From positions 62,001 to 126,000 of the forward strand of contig DLNM01000045.1 of the NCBI GenBank assembly GCA_002479485.1: a DNA stretch of 64,000 bases. Direction: 5' to 3'. Shown here piece after piece: positions 41,318 to 50,782 of the stretch. The notes below the pieces were generated by a model. The model saw only the letters and a program-made list of their open reading frames with translations, searched no databases and was not told where the DNA came from. The DNA is from Firmicutes bacterium UBA7510 (lineage in GTDB: Bacteria > Bacillota > Clostridia > Tissierellales > Sedimentibacteraceae). Position numbers and translations under genes: made by a program. Numbering within the stretch: position 1 is the stretch's first letter; each line of letters begins with the position of its first letter.

Positions 41318-41350
41318 AAAAACACATCCATTAAGGTAGATGTGTTTTTT
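41318..41350. terminator. Intrinsic terminator after the betaine-type operon
   Basis: AAAAACACATC pairs with GATGTGTTTTT around a short loop with A and T runs. It is shared with the converging sfsA gene. Confidence 0.85.
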
Positions 41351-41355
41351 AGTAA

Positions 41356-42030
41356 TTATATTCTGACCTCTACCCAATCTTTAGCTGTAATACTGTCCTT
41401 GGTAACTTTACAATCAAAGGCTAAAATTTCTACACCTTTATCCTTTGCTAATTTCAAAGTATCTCCAAATGCTTTATGTGTAAGGTTATTTGGAGTAAAG
41501 TATTTTACATTTTCCAATTGAATTACAAAAATAATATAAGCTAAGTATCCATTCTTTTTACAATCAATAAGCTCATTGATATGTTTTATTCCTCTTTCGG
41601 TAGGGGCATCCGGAAACAAAACAACTCCATTGTCTTCTAATGTAACTCCTTTTACTTCTATAAATATTTTGTCATTGCTAGTTTCTACATAAAAATCAAA
41701 CCTTGAATTTTTATATTTTGCCTCAGGCTTAATATATTTAATGTCATCAAATAATTTAGGTAAAAATTCTGCCACTACCTTGTTCGGAGCTTGGCTATCT
41801 ATATTTACCAGTTTATTTTCTTTATAAACAGATATTAAATCATATTTAGTTTTTCTTTTATCACTATCAAATTCTTGGACAAAAACTTTAGAGTTAGGTA
41901 TTAAAAGTTCCTTACATCTTCCTGTATTTTTAACATGGCAAATTTCTAAATTTCCATCTACTTCAATATGTGCAATAAACCTATTAGGTCTTTCAATAAA
42001 ATTCCCTATTTTTATATTTTCATATTTCAT
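41356..42030 (-). CDS. sfsA: SfsA family DNA-binding/nuclease-like protein
   Basis: This 224-residue protein has an N-terminal OB-like domain (ERPNRFIAHIEVDG and CHVKNTGRCKELLIPN) and a C-terminal nuclease-like core (RFDFYV, FIEVKGVTL, FPDAPTERGIKHI). These are the hallmarks of SfsA (sugar fermentation stimulation protein A), a conserved single-domain protein of debated function. Full length for the family. It has its own upstream region shared divergently with the NhaC-type carrier gene. Confidence 0.93.
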   Translation of the reverse strand: MKYENIKIGNFIERPNRFIAHIEVDGNLEICHVKNTGRCKELLIPNSKVFVQEFDSDKRKTKYDLISVYKENKLVNIDSQAPNKVVAEFLPKLFDDIKYIKPEAKYKNSRFDFYVETSNDKIFIEVKGVTLEDNGVVLFPDAPTERGIKHINELIDCKKNGYLAYIIFVIQLENVKYFTPNNLTHKAFGDTLKLAKDKGVEILAFDCKVTKDSITAKDWVEVRI

Positions 42031-42311
42031 AATTAGCTTCCTCTAAATAGTAAAATATACTTTATCGTAGCCTCAAGTTTTCTTGAGTTATTTGATATTA
42101 TAACATAAATATAAACGATAATAACTATGTTTAATAAAATTAAACAAAAAATTAATTTTTACTAAATTTTTACTTAGTATAAAATTTGAAAATAGTATGA
42201 AATTTCATATGTTATATTGAATAAAATTTTTCAAAAAATAATTCTTGATTTTTGTAAAAAATAGTCTATAATAAACTATTGTGACATAAAAACTTTTGAG
42301 GAGGATGATAA

Positions 42312-43790
42312 ATGATAAAAAACGCTTATATTAAGAATGCGAGATTTGACGGAATAAAAACATTCATTCGCATTTGCGTTTTGTTAATGGTAATTTTTCT
42401 AATAATACCGCTAATACCTAACAATATAGAAAACTTTGGAGCACTGTCACTGGTCCCGGCACTTTTTCTCGTCGTCTATATTTTTAAAACTAAAAGAATC
42501 TTAGAAGCGCTGATACTATCCTCTTTAATGGGTTTTGTGTTAGTGTATAAAGAAAACTTTTTTACACATTTTACAGATAGTATAACAAATGTACTTTTGA
42601 ATGAAGATATCGCATGGCTAATAATTGTATGCGGTTTAATGGGAAGTATAATTTCCCTTATAGAGCGTGCTGGTGGTGCGCAAGCATTTGGAACATGGGT
42701 CTCAAAGCGAGCTAAGAGTAAAAAATCAGCTCTGATTTGGACTTGGATTTTAGGAACAATTATTTTTGTAGATGATTATTTAAATTCACTAACTGTAGGC
42801 TCTTGTATGTCTCCTGTTACAGACAAGCATAAAGTTTCCAGAGAGTATTTAGCATATATAGTAGATTCGACTGCTGCACCAATTTGTGTGTTAATTCCAG
42901 TTTCAACTTGGGCTATATTTTGTGCTAAGTTATTGGAAGTAAATGGATGGGCGCCAGCAGGAGAAGGTGTTTTATATTTTATAAAAACAATACCATTTAA
43001 TTTTTATGGATGGTTTGGAGCAATAATAGTTCCACTTGTAATATTAGGCGTGATTCCAATTTTTGGTCCTATGAAAAAGGCTGAAGAACGCGCTCAGAAA
43101 ACTGGAATTTTAGCACCTCCGGGTTCTGAAAAAATAGATATGAAATCAGGTGAAAAGTTTAATATACCTGAAAATACAAGTGTTGCTAATTTCTTTTTAC
43201 CAATTATTGTACTAATAGTATCAACATTATTTTTTAAAGTAGATATGCTTAAAGGTGTTATATTTACCGTAGCTTTTATGTATTTTTATTATGTAGGAAG
43301 AAAAATAATGACTGCTGAAGAATTTGCAGATATTTGTGTTTATGGCATAAAAAATATGATTTTACCATTAGTTCTAATAGTATTAGCTTTCTTATTTGCA
43401 CAGGCTAATGAACAAATAGGCTTCACAGAATATGTAATAACATCTGCTAGTAAATACATGACTCCAAAACTAATGCCATTAATACTATTTTTAGTTTTAG
43501 GACTTACTGAATTTATAACAGGTACAAGCTGGGGAATGTTCGTAATAGCTTTTCCTATAGTTATACCACTATCAATGGCTATTGGTGCAAATACTGCACT
43601 TTGCGTATCAGCTATAATGTCAGCAGGAGTGTTTGGTGCACATATATGTTTTTATTCTGATGCAACTATATTATCGTCATCTGCATCTGGATGCAACAAT
43701 TTTGATCACGCAATAACACAGGCACCATTTGGATTTTTGGCAGCAGGATTATCAGCTATATGTTATTTAATTGCAGGATTTATATTTTAA
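42312..43790 (+). CDS. NhaC-family Na+/H+ antiporter-like carrier
   Basis: This 492-residue membrane protein has about 12 helices of the NhaC family. DDYLNSLTVG, STAAPICVLIPVSTWAIF and ITGTSWGMFVIAFPIVIPLS are typical motifs of a branch often called Na+/H+ antiporter but including amino acid or organic acid exchangers. The N-terminus is charged, then one helix. GAGGAGG precedes ATG. It is monocistronic with a strong terminator. Substrate cannot be inferred. Confidence 0.82.
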   Translation: MIKNAYIKNARFDGIKTFIRICVLLMVIFLIIPLIPNNIENFGALSLVPALFLVVYIFKTKRILEALILSSLMGFVLVYKENFFTHFTDSITNVLLNEDIAWLIIVCGLMGSIISLIERAGGAQAFGTWVSKRAKSKKSALIWTWILGTIIFVDDYLNSLTVGSCMSPVTDKHKVSREYLAYIVDSTAAPICVLIPVSTWAIFCAKLLEVNGWAPAGEGVLYFIKTIPFNFYGWFGAIIVPLVILGVIPIFGPMKKAEERAQKTGILAPPGSEKIDMKSGEKFNIPENTSVANFFLPIIVLIVSTLFFKVDMLKGVIFTVAFMYFYYVGRKIMTAEEFADICVYGIKNMILPLVLIVLAFLFAQANEQIGFTEYVITSASKYMTPKLMPLILFLVLGLTEFITGTSWGMFVIAFPIVIPLSMAIGANTALCVSAIMSAGVFGAHICFYSDATILSSSASGCNNFDHAITQAPFGFLAAGLSAICYLIAGFIF

Positions 43791-43801
43791 TTTAGCATAT
43801 T

Positions 43802-43856
43802 AAAAAATCAATTTGTTAACAATATTATTTATAATAGTTCAAATTGATTTTTTTAT
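43802..43856 (+). terminator. Intrinsic terminator
   Basis: AAAAAATCAATTTG pairs with CAAATTGATTTTTT across a loop of about 24 bases. Confidence 0.8.
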
Positions 43857-43944
43857 TTGCTATATTATAGTAAATTTGATAAAATTTATTTTAGATAGTA
43901 TAAGATTTTCTATTTAAATTGACTTGTATAAATGGAGACATATC

Positions 43945-45756
43945 ATGATTAAACAAATATTAGGGCTAGAGCTATTAAAGTGTAATTTTAAATCAATTCT
44001 TATCTTTGAAATTTGCTATAAATTTATTGCAGCTTTGCTATTTGCACCTTTAGTATTAGTTATTGTAAATTTTTCATTAAAGCTTGCGGGTATAAAATAT
44101 CTTTCTAATGAGAACATTTCATATTTTTTCACAAATCCGTCTACTATTATAATTATATGCTTGTTCATCTTATGCCTTATTTTATATAGTTTGTTTGAGG
44201 TTATGGCACTTATAGGTTGTTTTCAAGCTTCATATTATGATAAAAAGATTTCTTCCTTAGCTATTTTTAGGCTAGGATTTTTTTCAGCTAAAAAACTGTT
44301 TAAAGGAAAAAATTTTTTATTAATAGTTATTTCATTATTGATATATCCAATAGTAAATTTTATACAGTTGTACGGATGTTTTTCAAATTTAAAGCTTTTG
44401 GGAATCATTAGCAATTTTATTAATACAAATATGCCTGAGCTTCTGACATGTTTTCTTATAATAATGGTTGTATCATTATTTGCGATGAAATTAATATACA
44501 GCTTATGTTATTTTTGTACAGAAAACTATAATCTTAAAAAATCTGTAAAAAAGGGACTGCGTTTAATTAGTGAAAATTATATAAAAACTGTTTTTGGACT
44601 GCTATTGTGGAATATTACTATAGCATTAGCTGCAGGAATAATTTTAATAATAGGAGTGTTTCTTGTATTTGTTACATTAAAAATACTTGGCATAAGCGAA
44701 ACTGCAAATATTATCGCTTTACAAGCATATAGATGGATATTTATTTCGCTTGTCGGGTTGTATATGCTATTTTCTACACCTATTTCATTTGCATATATCT
44801 GCTCATTCTATTACAAGGAAAGATGCAAAGACGGAGAAATAATGGATTTTTATAAGGAGCCAGAGGCGGCATTTAAAAATCCTAATATTGTAAAAAATCT
44901 GCTTCTGATTATGACAGTTATTTTGATTATAAGCAATATATCCATTTTTATATTTGACCCAAATGTTTTCAAACCTAATATACAGTTTTTTCATAATACT
45001 AATGTAACAGCGCATAGAGGAGATTCAATTAATGCACCAGAAAATACTATTGCTGCTTTTGAAAGCGCGATAACTCATTATGCAGATTGGATTGAGCTTG
45101 ATTTAAAGCAAACAAAAGACGGCGTAATAGTGGTAATGCATGATAGTAATCTAAAAAGAACAGCAGGAATAAATAAAAACATATGGGAAGTTACATATGA
45201 TGAAATAAAAAATCTTGACGTTGGTGCTTGGTTTAGCGAAGAATTTGTTGGTGAAAAAATTCCTACATTGGATGAGGTCATAAAGCATGTTAATGGAAGA
45301 GCTAAGCTTAACATAGAATTAAAGCCTACAGGCTATGAAAAGGATTTTGAAAAAGAGGTTATAAGAATTATAAAGGAAAATAATATTGAAGAACAATGTG
45401 TTATAACTTCCTTAAAATATAATACATTAAAACGAGTTAAAGAAATTGCACCTGAAATAAAAACTATTTTTGTATCAGGTGTAGCCTATGGTAATCTTGC
45501 TGACTTAAAATATGCTGATGGATTTAGTATAGAGCAAAATTTCATTACAAAAAAATTAGTAAACAGTATAAAAAACAAGGAAAAAGATTTATATGTATGG
45601 ACAGTTAATAATATGAAAATGATAGAAAAAATGATTGAGCTTGGTGTTGATAATATTATAACTGACAATCCTCTCAAAGCCAAAGAAACAATCTATAAAA
45701 AATATGCTCCTGATACGTTTGTAAAGCTATTTACCCAAACAATAAATAAAAAATAA
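43945..45756 (+). CDS. Membrane-anchored glycerophosphodiester phosphodiesterase
   Basis: This protein of about 603 residues has an N-terminal multi-helix membrane domain (about 1-335; GDPD membrane domain) and a C-terminal GDPD TIM-barrel facing outside. The catalytic motifs are TAHRGDSINAPENT, WIELDLKQTKDG and VVMHD. It hydrolyses glycerophosphodiesters such as glycerophosphoglycerol or lipoteichoic-acid pieces. The start ATG 43945 follows AATGGAGA. Ends at a perfect 17-bp hairpin terminator. Confidence 0.88.
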   Translation: MIKQILGLELLKCNFKSILIFEICYKFIAALLFAPLVLVIVNFSLKLAGIKYLSNENISYFFTNPSTIIIICLFILCLILYSLFEVMALIGCFQASYYDKKISSLAIFRLGFFSAKKLFKGKNFLLIVISLLIYPIVNFIQLYGCFSNLKLLGIISNFINTNMPELLTCFLIIMVVSLFAMKLIYSLCYFCTENYNLKKSVKKGLRLISENYIKTVFGLLLWNITIALAAGIILIIGVFLVFVTLKILGISETANIIALQAYRWIFISLVGLYMLFSTPISFAYICSFYYKERCKDGEIMDFYKEPEAAFKNPNIVKNLLLIMTVILIISNISIFIFDPNVFKPNIQFFHNTNVTAHRGDSINAPENTIAAFESAITHYADWIELDLKQTKDGVIVVMHDSNLKRTAGINKNIWEVTYDEIKNLDVGAWFSEEFVGEKIPTLDEVIKHVNGRAKLNIELKPTGYEKDFEKEVIRIIKENNIEEQCVITSLKYNTLKRVKEIAPEIKTIFVSGVAYGNLADLKYADGFSIEQNFITKKLVNSIKNKEKDLYVWTVNNMKMIEKMIELGVDNIITDNPLKAKETIYKKYAPDTFVKLFTQTINKK

Positions 45757-45804
45757 CATATAAAAAAGACTACTTTAGTATGTATGAGTAGTCTTTTTTA
45801 TATG
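45757..45804 (+). terminator. Strong intrinsic terminator
   Basis: CATATAAAAAAGACTAC and GTAGTCTTTTTTATATG are perfect 17-nt arms around a 14-nt loop. It isolates the GDPD gene from the operon that follows. Confidence 0.9.
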
Positions 45805-45938
45805 TAAAAAAACGTTTACATTATTTAACATATATAGTAATATAATACTAATAAAAGTTCTAATCATATCTTACAATTTTACATATCTAAAAGTATTCCC
45901 AAAATGAATTTGACATAATCAGTTTTTTAAAAAGTGAG

Positions 45939-45952
45939 TAAGTGTTCACTTA
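45939..45952. promoter_or_regulatory. Palindromic operator candidate for the 46026 operon
   Basis: TAAGTG and CACTTA flank two bases, with further partial symmetry outside. Short near-perfect palindromes like this serve TetR-family repressors. It lies 74 bases upstream of the first gene of an operon that includes a TetR gene (50783). Confidence 0.5.
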
Positions 45953-46025
45953 TCAAACTGCGACTTTTAACTTTTAAATTAAAAGTTAATTTAAATAAAT
46001 TTATATAAAGGGAGGAAATAAAAAT

Positions 46026-46778
46026 ATGGACCAGTTAACTAAGGCTAATATCAATCTTCATGCCATTCTCAGAAATCTAAAGGATTTATGTGAGATGGAT
46101 AAAGAATCATTTGACTTAGTGAAGGACAAAAATCTTACTATTCAGTTTGTTGTAAAGGGCGGAGTAAATGGATCGTTAAGCTTTAAAAATGGCAAGGTTT
46201 CTTATGAAAATGGAGTATACCCTTGTAAAATCAAGCTATATTTTACATCACCCGAGCACCTAAATGCAATGTTTGACGGAACTAAGATGCCAATACCATT
46301 AAAGGGATTTACAAAGATTAGTTTTCTACAGAATGAATTCAAAAAACTCACCGACAGATTAAGCTACTTCTTAAAACCTACAGACGAATTACTAAAAAAC
46401 CCAGAATATTTTAAAATTAATACTTATTTAACAGCCTATACAGCATTTTTTGCCTTATCTGAAATTGCTAATCACGATAGCTTAGGCAAAATAAATGCTA
46501 AAAGAGTTCCAGATGGAATTATTAATATACTTGCTAAGGATGGACCTGGACTGCAACTGATAGTTAAAGGTGGCCATATTATAGCAAAACAAGGTATTTC
46601 AGATAATCCACGTGCAGTGATGGAATTTAGTGATTTAAAAACTGTCAATGATGTTCTTAACGGAAAATCTGATATTTATACTGCTATTGGTGAAGACAAA
46701 TTTGGATTAAAGGGTTTTATACCTATGCTTGATAACCTAAATAAGCTTTTAGATCAAGTTCCAGCATACGTACAATAA
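46026..46778 (+). CDS. SCP2-like lipid-carrier protein, paralogue 1
   Basis: This 250-residue soluble protein has sterol-carrier-protein-2-like strand patterns twice: NLTIQFVVKGGVNGSLSFKN with YPCKIKLYFTSPEHLNAMFD in the first half, and DGIINILAKDGPGLQLIVKG with PRAVMEFSDLKTVNDVLNGK in the second. SCP2 folds bind fatty acyl chains, sterols or similar hydrophobic molecules. GGGAGG precedes ATG. It is the first gene of the operon and resembles the protein at 49984. Confidence 0.7.
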   Translation: MDQLTKANINLHAILRNLKDLCEMDKESFDLVKDKNLTIQFVVKGGVNGSLSFKNGKVSYENGVYPCKIKLYFTSPEHLNAMFDGTKMPIPLKGFTKISFLQNEFKKLTDRLSYFLKPTDELLKNPEYFKINTYLTAYTAFFALSEIANHDSLGKINAKRVPDGIINILAKDGPGLQLIVKGGHIIAKQGISDNPRAVMEFSDLKTVNDVLNGKSDIYTAIGEDKFGLKGFIPMLDNLNKLLDQVPAYVQ

Positions 46779-46796
46779 AATTTGTGGAGGTTAGCT

Positions 46797-48077
46797 ATGG
46801 AAGTAAATAATTATTCTAAAAATAGAGAGCTCTTTAAAAGGGCTTTGAAGAGTATTCCAACAGGTGTTTATGGTCATCTTGGACCATCAAATGGATGTGC
46901 TATACCTGTTAGCGCGTATCCTATATTTTCGGAAAACGCGAAGGGAGCTTACTACTGGGATGTTGACGGAAACAGATTTATTGATTATATGTGTGCTTAT
47001 GGTCCAAATGTTTTGGGCTACTGCGATGAGGATGTAGATAATGCGGCTATAGAACAACTTAGAAAGGGTAACTGTGTTACAACACCTTCAAGAATTATGA
47101 TAGACTTTGCAGAATTAATGGTTGATACAATAGATATGGCCGATTGGGTGTTTTTTGCTAAAAACGGTGGAGATGTTACTTCTCTAGCCATACTTGTAGC
47201 TCGTGCTGCAACCGGACGCAAAAAAATAATACAGGTTAAAGGTGGGTATCATGGAGTAGCACCTTGGGCACAGAAGCTTGGATATCCGGGAATAATTGAG
47301 GAAGATGTATGCAACAATCTTTATGTAAAATGGAACGATTTTGAATCAGTTGAGAAGCTTGTAAAAGAGAATAAAGGGCAGATTGCAGCATTTATATCAA
47401 CACCTTATTATCATCCTATATTTGATGATAATGAATTACCAGCTAAAGGTTACTGGAAAAAGATAAGAAAACTTTGCACTGACAATGGAATAGTATTAAT
47501 AATAGATGATGTTAGATGTGGATTCAGATTAGATAATAAAGGTTCGGATTACTATTTTGGATTTAAAGCTGATTTAACTTGCTACTGCAAAGCGTTAGCA
47601 AATGGATACAATGTATCAGCTTTATGTGGCATAGATGCTCTTAGAAGTGCAGTATCTAATGTAACCTATACTGGAAGCTACTGGCTAAGTGCAGAGCCAT
47701 TTGCAGCAGGAATAGCTTGTATTAATAAGCTTAAAAAGATTGATGGTGCAAATCTAATGATTGAAAAGGGAACAAAATTGACTAATGGACTAATAGCAGC
47801 AGGAAAGGATTATGGAATTGATTTAAAAGTTACTGGGATTCCTTCGATGTGGTATATGAGAATTACAAATGATGATTCATTAATGCTACATCAAGAGTGG
47901 GTCGCAGAATGTGTAAAACGTGGAGTTTTCTTTACAAATCATCATAACCTATTTATTAACTGCGCTTTATCTGATGAGGATATAGCTTATACTATAGATG
48001 TTTCTCACGAGGCATTTAAAATAGTAAAACAAAATCATCCGGAAATTGAAGGAGGTAAGGTTTATGCCATTAACTAA
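46797..48077 (+). CDS. Class III aminotransferase (GSAM-like)
   Basis: This 426-residue enzyme uses pyridoxal phosphate. The Schiff-base lysine is K265 in TCYCKALANGY, with the cofactor-binding IIDDVRCGFR before it and GGYHGVAPWA in the phosphate region. The family includes glutamate-1-semialdehyde aminomutase and various omega-transaminases; heme genes are absent here, so it is more likely a substrate-specific transaminase. ATG at 46797 follows GTGGAGG. Its end overlaps the transketolase N gene by 14 bases, so they are translationally coupled. Confidence 0.82.
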   Translation: MEVNNYSKNRELFKRALKSIPTGVYGHLGPSNGCAIPVSAYPIFSENAKGAYYWDVDGNRFIDYMCAYGPNVLGYCDEDVDNAAIEQLRKGNCVTTPSRIMIDFAELMVDTIDMADWVFFAKNGGDVTSLAILVARAATGRKKIIQVKGGYHGVAPWAQKLGYPGIIEEDVCNNLYVKWNDFESVEKLVKENKGQIAAFISTPYYHPIFDDNELPAKGYWKKIRKLCTDNGIVLIIDDVRCGFRLDNKGSDYYFGFKADLTCYCKALANGYNVSALCGIDALRSAVSNVTYTGSYWLSAEPFAAGIACINKLKKIDGANLMIEKGTKLTNGLIAAGKDYGIDLKVTGIPSMWYMRITNDDSLMLHQEWVAECVKRGVFFTNHHNLFINCALSDEDIAYTIDVSHEAFKIVKQNHPEIEGGKVYAIN

Positions 48078-48915
48078 ACAGGAAATAGAAATGTTAGAAA
48101 AAAAGGCAAGTGAATTAAGATATTTGTGTGTTGACACAACGGTTTGGGGGCATAGTGGACATATTGGGGGCTCCATGAGTGCTATGGATATATTAACAAT
48201 ATTATATTATAAATACATGAATATAAATCCTAAAAATCCAAATTGGGATGAAAGAGATAGATTTATATTAAGTAAGGGGCATGTTGGAGTTGGTTACGCG
48301 CCAGTATTGGCTGATAAAGGTTATTTTGATAAGGAGTGGCTTAAAGATTTTAATTTAACAGGCTCTCGTCTAGGTATGCATCTTGATGGCAATAAAGTAC
48401 CAGGTGTAGATGCATCAACAGGCTCTTTAGGTCATGGTTTAGCCATAGCTCTTGGTATGGCTATGGCAGCTAAATTGCAAGGTAAATCTTATAAAACGTA
48501 CTGTTTACTTGGAGATGGAGAATGTGACGAGGGGGCAGTATGGGAGTCTGCTATGGCAGCGTCACACTTTAAAGCAACTAATTTAATTACTATAGTTGAT
48601 AGAAATCAGTGTATGATAGATGGACGTACTGAGGATGTTATGAAGCTTGAGCCGTTTGCCGACAAATGGAAAGCCTTTGGCTTTATAGTTAAGGAAATCA
48701 ATGGTCATGATTTTAATGAAATTTCTGAAGCAATTGATTTTGCACTTGAGGCAAAAGATGCTCCAGTATTAATATTAGCTAATACAATAAAAGGTTGTGG
48801 TATAGATTATATGGAGGACGATTATAGGTGGCACTACGGAGCTTTAGATGAAGAAAAGGTAACTAGAGCAAAGGAAAGTCTAAATAAATATTATCAAAAA
48901 AGAATGAAAGTGTGA
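48064..48915 (+). CDS. Transketolase-like enzyme, N-terminal subunit
   Basis: This 283-residue subunit carries the thiamine-diphosphate-binding domain. GHSGHIGGSMSAMDILT, the GDGECDEGAVWE motif (ThDP/Mg binding) and IVDRNQCMIDG are visible. It needs the C-terminal subunit encoded next. ATG at 48064 follows GGAGG within the end of the aminotransferase gene. Split transketolases serve the pentose phosphate pathway, sulfosugar degradation and DesAB-type steroid side-chain cleavage. Confidence 0.9.
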   Translation: MPLTKQEIEMLEKKASELRYLCVDTTVWGHSGHIGGSMSAMDILTILYYKYMNINPKNPNWDERDRFILSKGHVGVGYAPVLADKGYFDKEWLKDFNLTGSRLGMHLDGNKVPGVDASTGSLGHGLAIALGMAMAAKLQGKSYKTYCLLGDGECDEGAVWESAMAASHFKATNLITIVDRNQCMIDGRTEDVMKLEPFADKWKAFGFIVKEINGHDFNEISEAIDFALEAKDAPVLILANTIKGCGIDYMEDDYRWHYGALDEEKVTRAKESLNKYYQKRMKV

Positions 48916-48976
48916 TATGAAAAAATATTTCACACTAAATATTGTGGTGCCGTAAAGCGGCATAAGGGAGGAAATT

Positions 48977-49981
48977 ATGGGATTATCATATACAATGATA
49001 GAAACAACGAAGCTTTCAACAGCTGAAATTTATGGTCAGGTTTTGTGTCAGCTTGGGGAAGAGCATAAGGATATAGTAGGTTTAACAGCTGACCTTGGAA
49101 AATCTACTAAAATAGGTTCATTTGGCGAAAGATTTCCAGAAAGATTTTTCAATGTTGGTATAGCTGAACAAAATATGTTTGGTATGGCTGCTGGTATGGC
49201 TAAGTGTGGGTTAACTCCTTTTGTATCAACATTTGCTATATTTACTTCAATGAGAGGTCTAGACCAAGTACACACTGATATTTGCTATCAAAATCTAAAT
49301 GTTAAGATGATTGCTACACACGCTGGTTTATCCTTCGGTCAGGCAGGAAGTACACATCATTGCACAGAAGACATTGGAATTATGCGTACTATGGCTAATT
49401 GTAAGATTATAGTTCCTGCTGATGGTATGGAAACAGCAAAGGCTGTTGAGGCAGCATATGAAACCTTTGGGCCTATATACATCAGGATTAACAGAGGATT
49501 TGACCATAGGCTAAATGAGTCACCAGATTATGAATTTGAAATTGGTAAGGCTATTGAGCTGCACGAAGGAACTGATTTAACAATTATAGCTTGCGGCTCA
49601 TGTGTTTATCAAGCATTGCAGGCAGCAAGAGAGTTGCATGATATAGATAAGCTAAGCATAAGAGTAATTAATATGCACACTATAAAACCTATTGATGAGG
49701 AAGCTATACTTAAGGCTGTTCAAGAGACAAGAAGAATTGTAACTGTGGAGGATCATAATATTATTGGAGGACTTGGAAGTGCAGTGGCTGAGGTTATCGC
49801 TAAGGGCGGCAAGGCTTGTGCTTTTGAAAGGCTAGGTATTCCAGATACATTTTCACCTATAGGGTTACATGAGGATTTGATGTCAATATTCAAAATAGAT
49901 ACAAATGGTATAATGGAAAAGGTTAGAGAAATGATGGGCAGGGATTTTGAGGAAGACGATAACTGGGACGACGAGGTGTAA
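48977..49981 (+). CDS. Transketolase-like enzyme, C-terminal subunit
   Basis: This 334-residue subunit has the pyrimidine-binding domain with catalytic Glu in NVGIAEQNMFGMAAGMAKCG and the C-terminal domain (HTIKPIDEEAI, VTVEDHNIIGGLGSAVAEV). With the N-terminal subunit it forms the active ThDP enzyme that breaks and joins C-C bonds. A small GC hairpin lies in the 61-base gap before it. GGGAGG precedes ATG. The product end is acidic (EEDDNWDDEV). Confidence 0.9.
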   Translation: MGLSYTMIETTKLSTAEIYGQVLCQLGEEHKDIVGLTADLGKSTKIGSFGERFPERFFNVGIAEQNMFGMAAGMAKCGLTPFVSTFAIFTSMRGLDQVHTDICYQNLNVKMIATHAGLSFGQAGSTHHCTEDIGIMRTMANCKIIVPADGMETAKAVEAAYETFGPIYIRINRGFDHRLNESPDYEFEIGKAIELHEGTDLTIIACGSCVYQALQAARELHDIDKLSIRVINMHTIKPIDEEAILKAVQETRRIVTVEDHNIIGGLGSAVAEVIAKGGKACAFERLGIPDTFSPIGLHEDLMSIFKIDTNGIMEKVREMMGRDFEEDDNWDDEV

Positions 49982-49983
49982 TT

Positions 49984-50772
49984 ATGATGATTGCTGATAG
50001 AGATTTGTATTCCAGTAGAATTTTTATAAATTCAGTGTTACCTTTAATTAAGGTTATAGTTGAAGAAAGAAAAGAGCTCGGTGAAAAATTTGCTGGTAAG
50101 AACGGTATAATCCAAATTAGCGCTAAGGACGAAGTAGGAAAAGTTGGAATGCATTATGTTATTGAGAATGGTAATTTTACCGTAGTTTTAGGTATTTTAG
50201 ATAATCCTGATGTTGAGCTAGAATTTAAGAACATTCCTTCTTTAAATGGATTCTTTTCTGGGAAAAGTAAAAAGCTACCTAAGATTAAGGGTTTAACTAA
50301 GCTAGGACTCTTAATCCCTATGATAAAGACACTACTTTTTATGTCATCAATGCTTAGTGCAACTACTCCGCCGATTGAAGAGGATAAAAAGGAATTTTTA
50401 GTTAGACTATATTTTTATTTGTTATCCTCAGGCATAAGCCAGTTGAATAAAGCTGGTCATCCTGATGTAGCACGTTGGTCAAAGAGAAGTCCAGATAGGG
50501 TATATGCTTGGAGGGTTATAGATAAACCAGAATTAAGCTCTTATATTAGAGTAAAGGCGGGCAATACTAAAGCCGCTCGAGGAGCATATAAGCGCTCAAA
50601 ACCATTCTTTACAATGTGCTTTGACTGCGTAGATAGTGCTTTAGGAACTCTTTTGCAGATAGATGACTTAGTAGAAGCTACTGCAACAGGAAAACTAATA
50701 ATGGAGGGAGCACCTGAATTTGGAGCAGAAATAGGTGATTATATGATGCTTGTTGGTGACTATGCAAAATAG
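49984..50772 (+). CDS. SCP2-like lipid-carrier protein, paralogue 2
   Basis: This 262-residue protein is a distant relative of the first gene of the operon. The strand-helix region NFTVVLGILDNPDVELEFKN with IPSLNGFFSGKSKKLPKIKG parallels its SCP2-like domain. The C-terminal half has CFDCVDSALGTLLQIDDLVE and ends with AEIGDYMMLVGDY. It begins 2 bases after the transketolase stop, with GAGGTG as ribosome site. A role as substrate carrier or binding partner is inferred from the fold only. Confidence 0.6.
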   Translation: MMIADRDLYSSRIFINSVLPLIKVIVEERKELGEKFAGKNGIIQISAKDEVGKVGMHYVIENGNFTVVLGILDNPDVELEFKNIPSLNGFFSGKSKKLPKIKGLTKLGLLIPMIKTLLFMSSMLSATTPPIEEDKKEFLVRLYFYLLSSGISQLNKAGHPDVARWSKRSPDRVYAWRVIDKPELSSYIRVKAGNTKAARGAYKRSKPFFTMCFDCVDSALGTLLQIDDLVEATATGKLIMEGAPEFGAEIGDYMMLVGDYAK

Positions 50773-50782
50773 GGTTTAAACT

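Noticed and set aside
48909..48976. A terminator between the two transketolase genes
   Set aside because: The hairpins (GTGTGA/TCACAC and TGCCG/CGGCA) have no T-run; they may stabilise or process the transcript, but both subunits must be made together.
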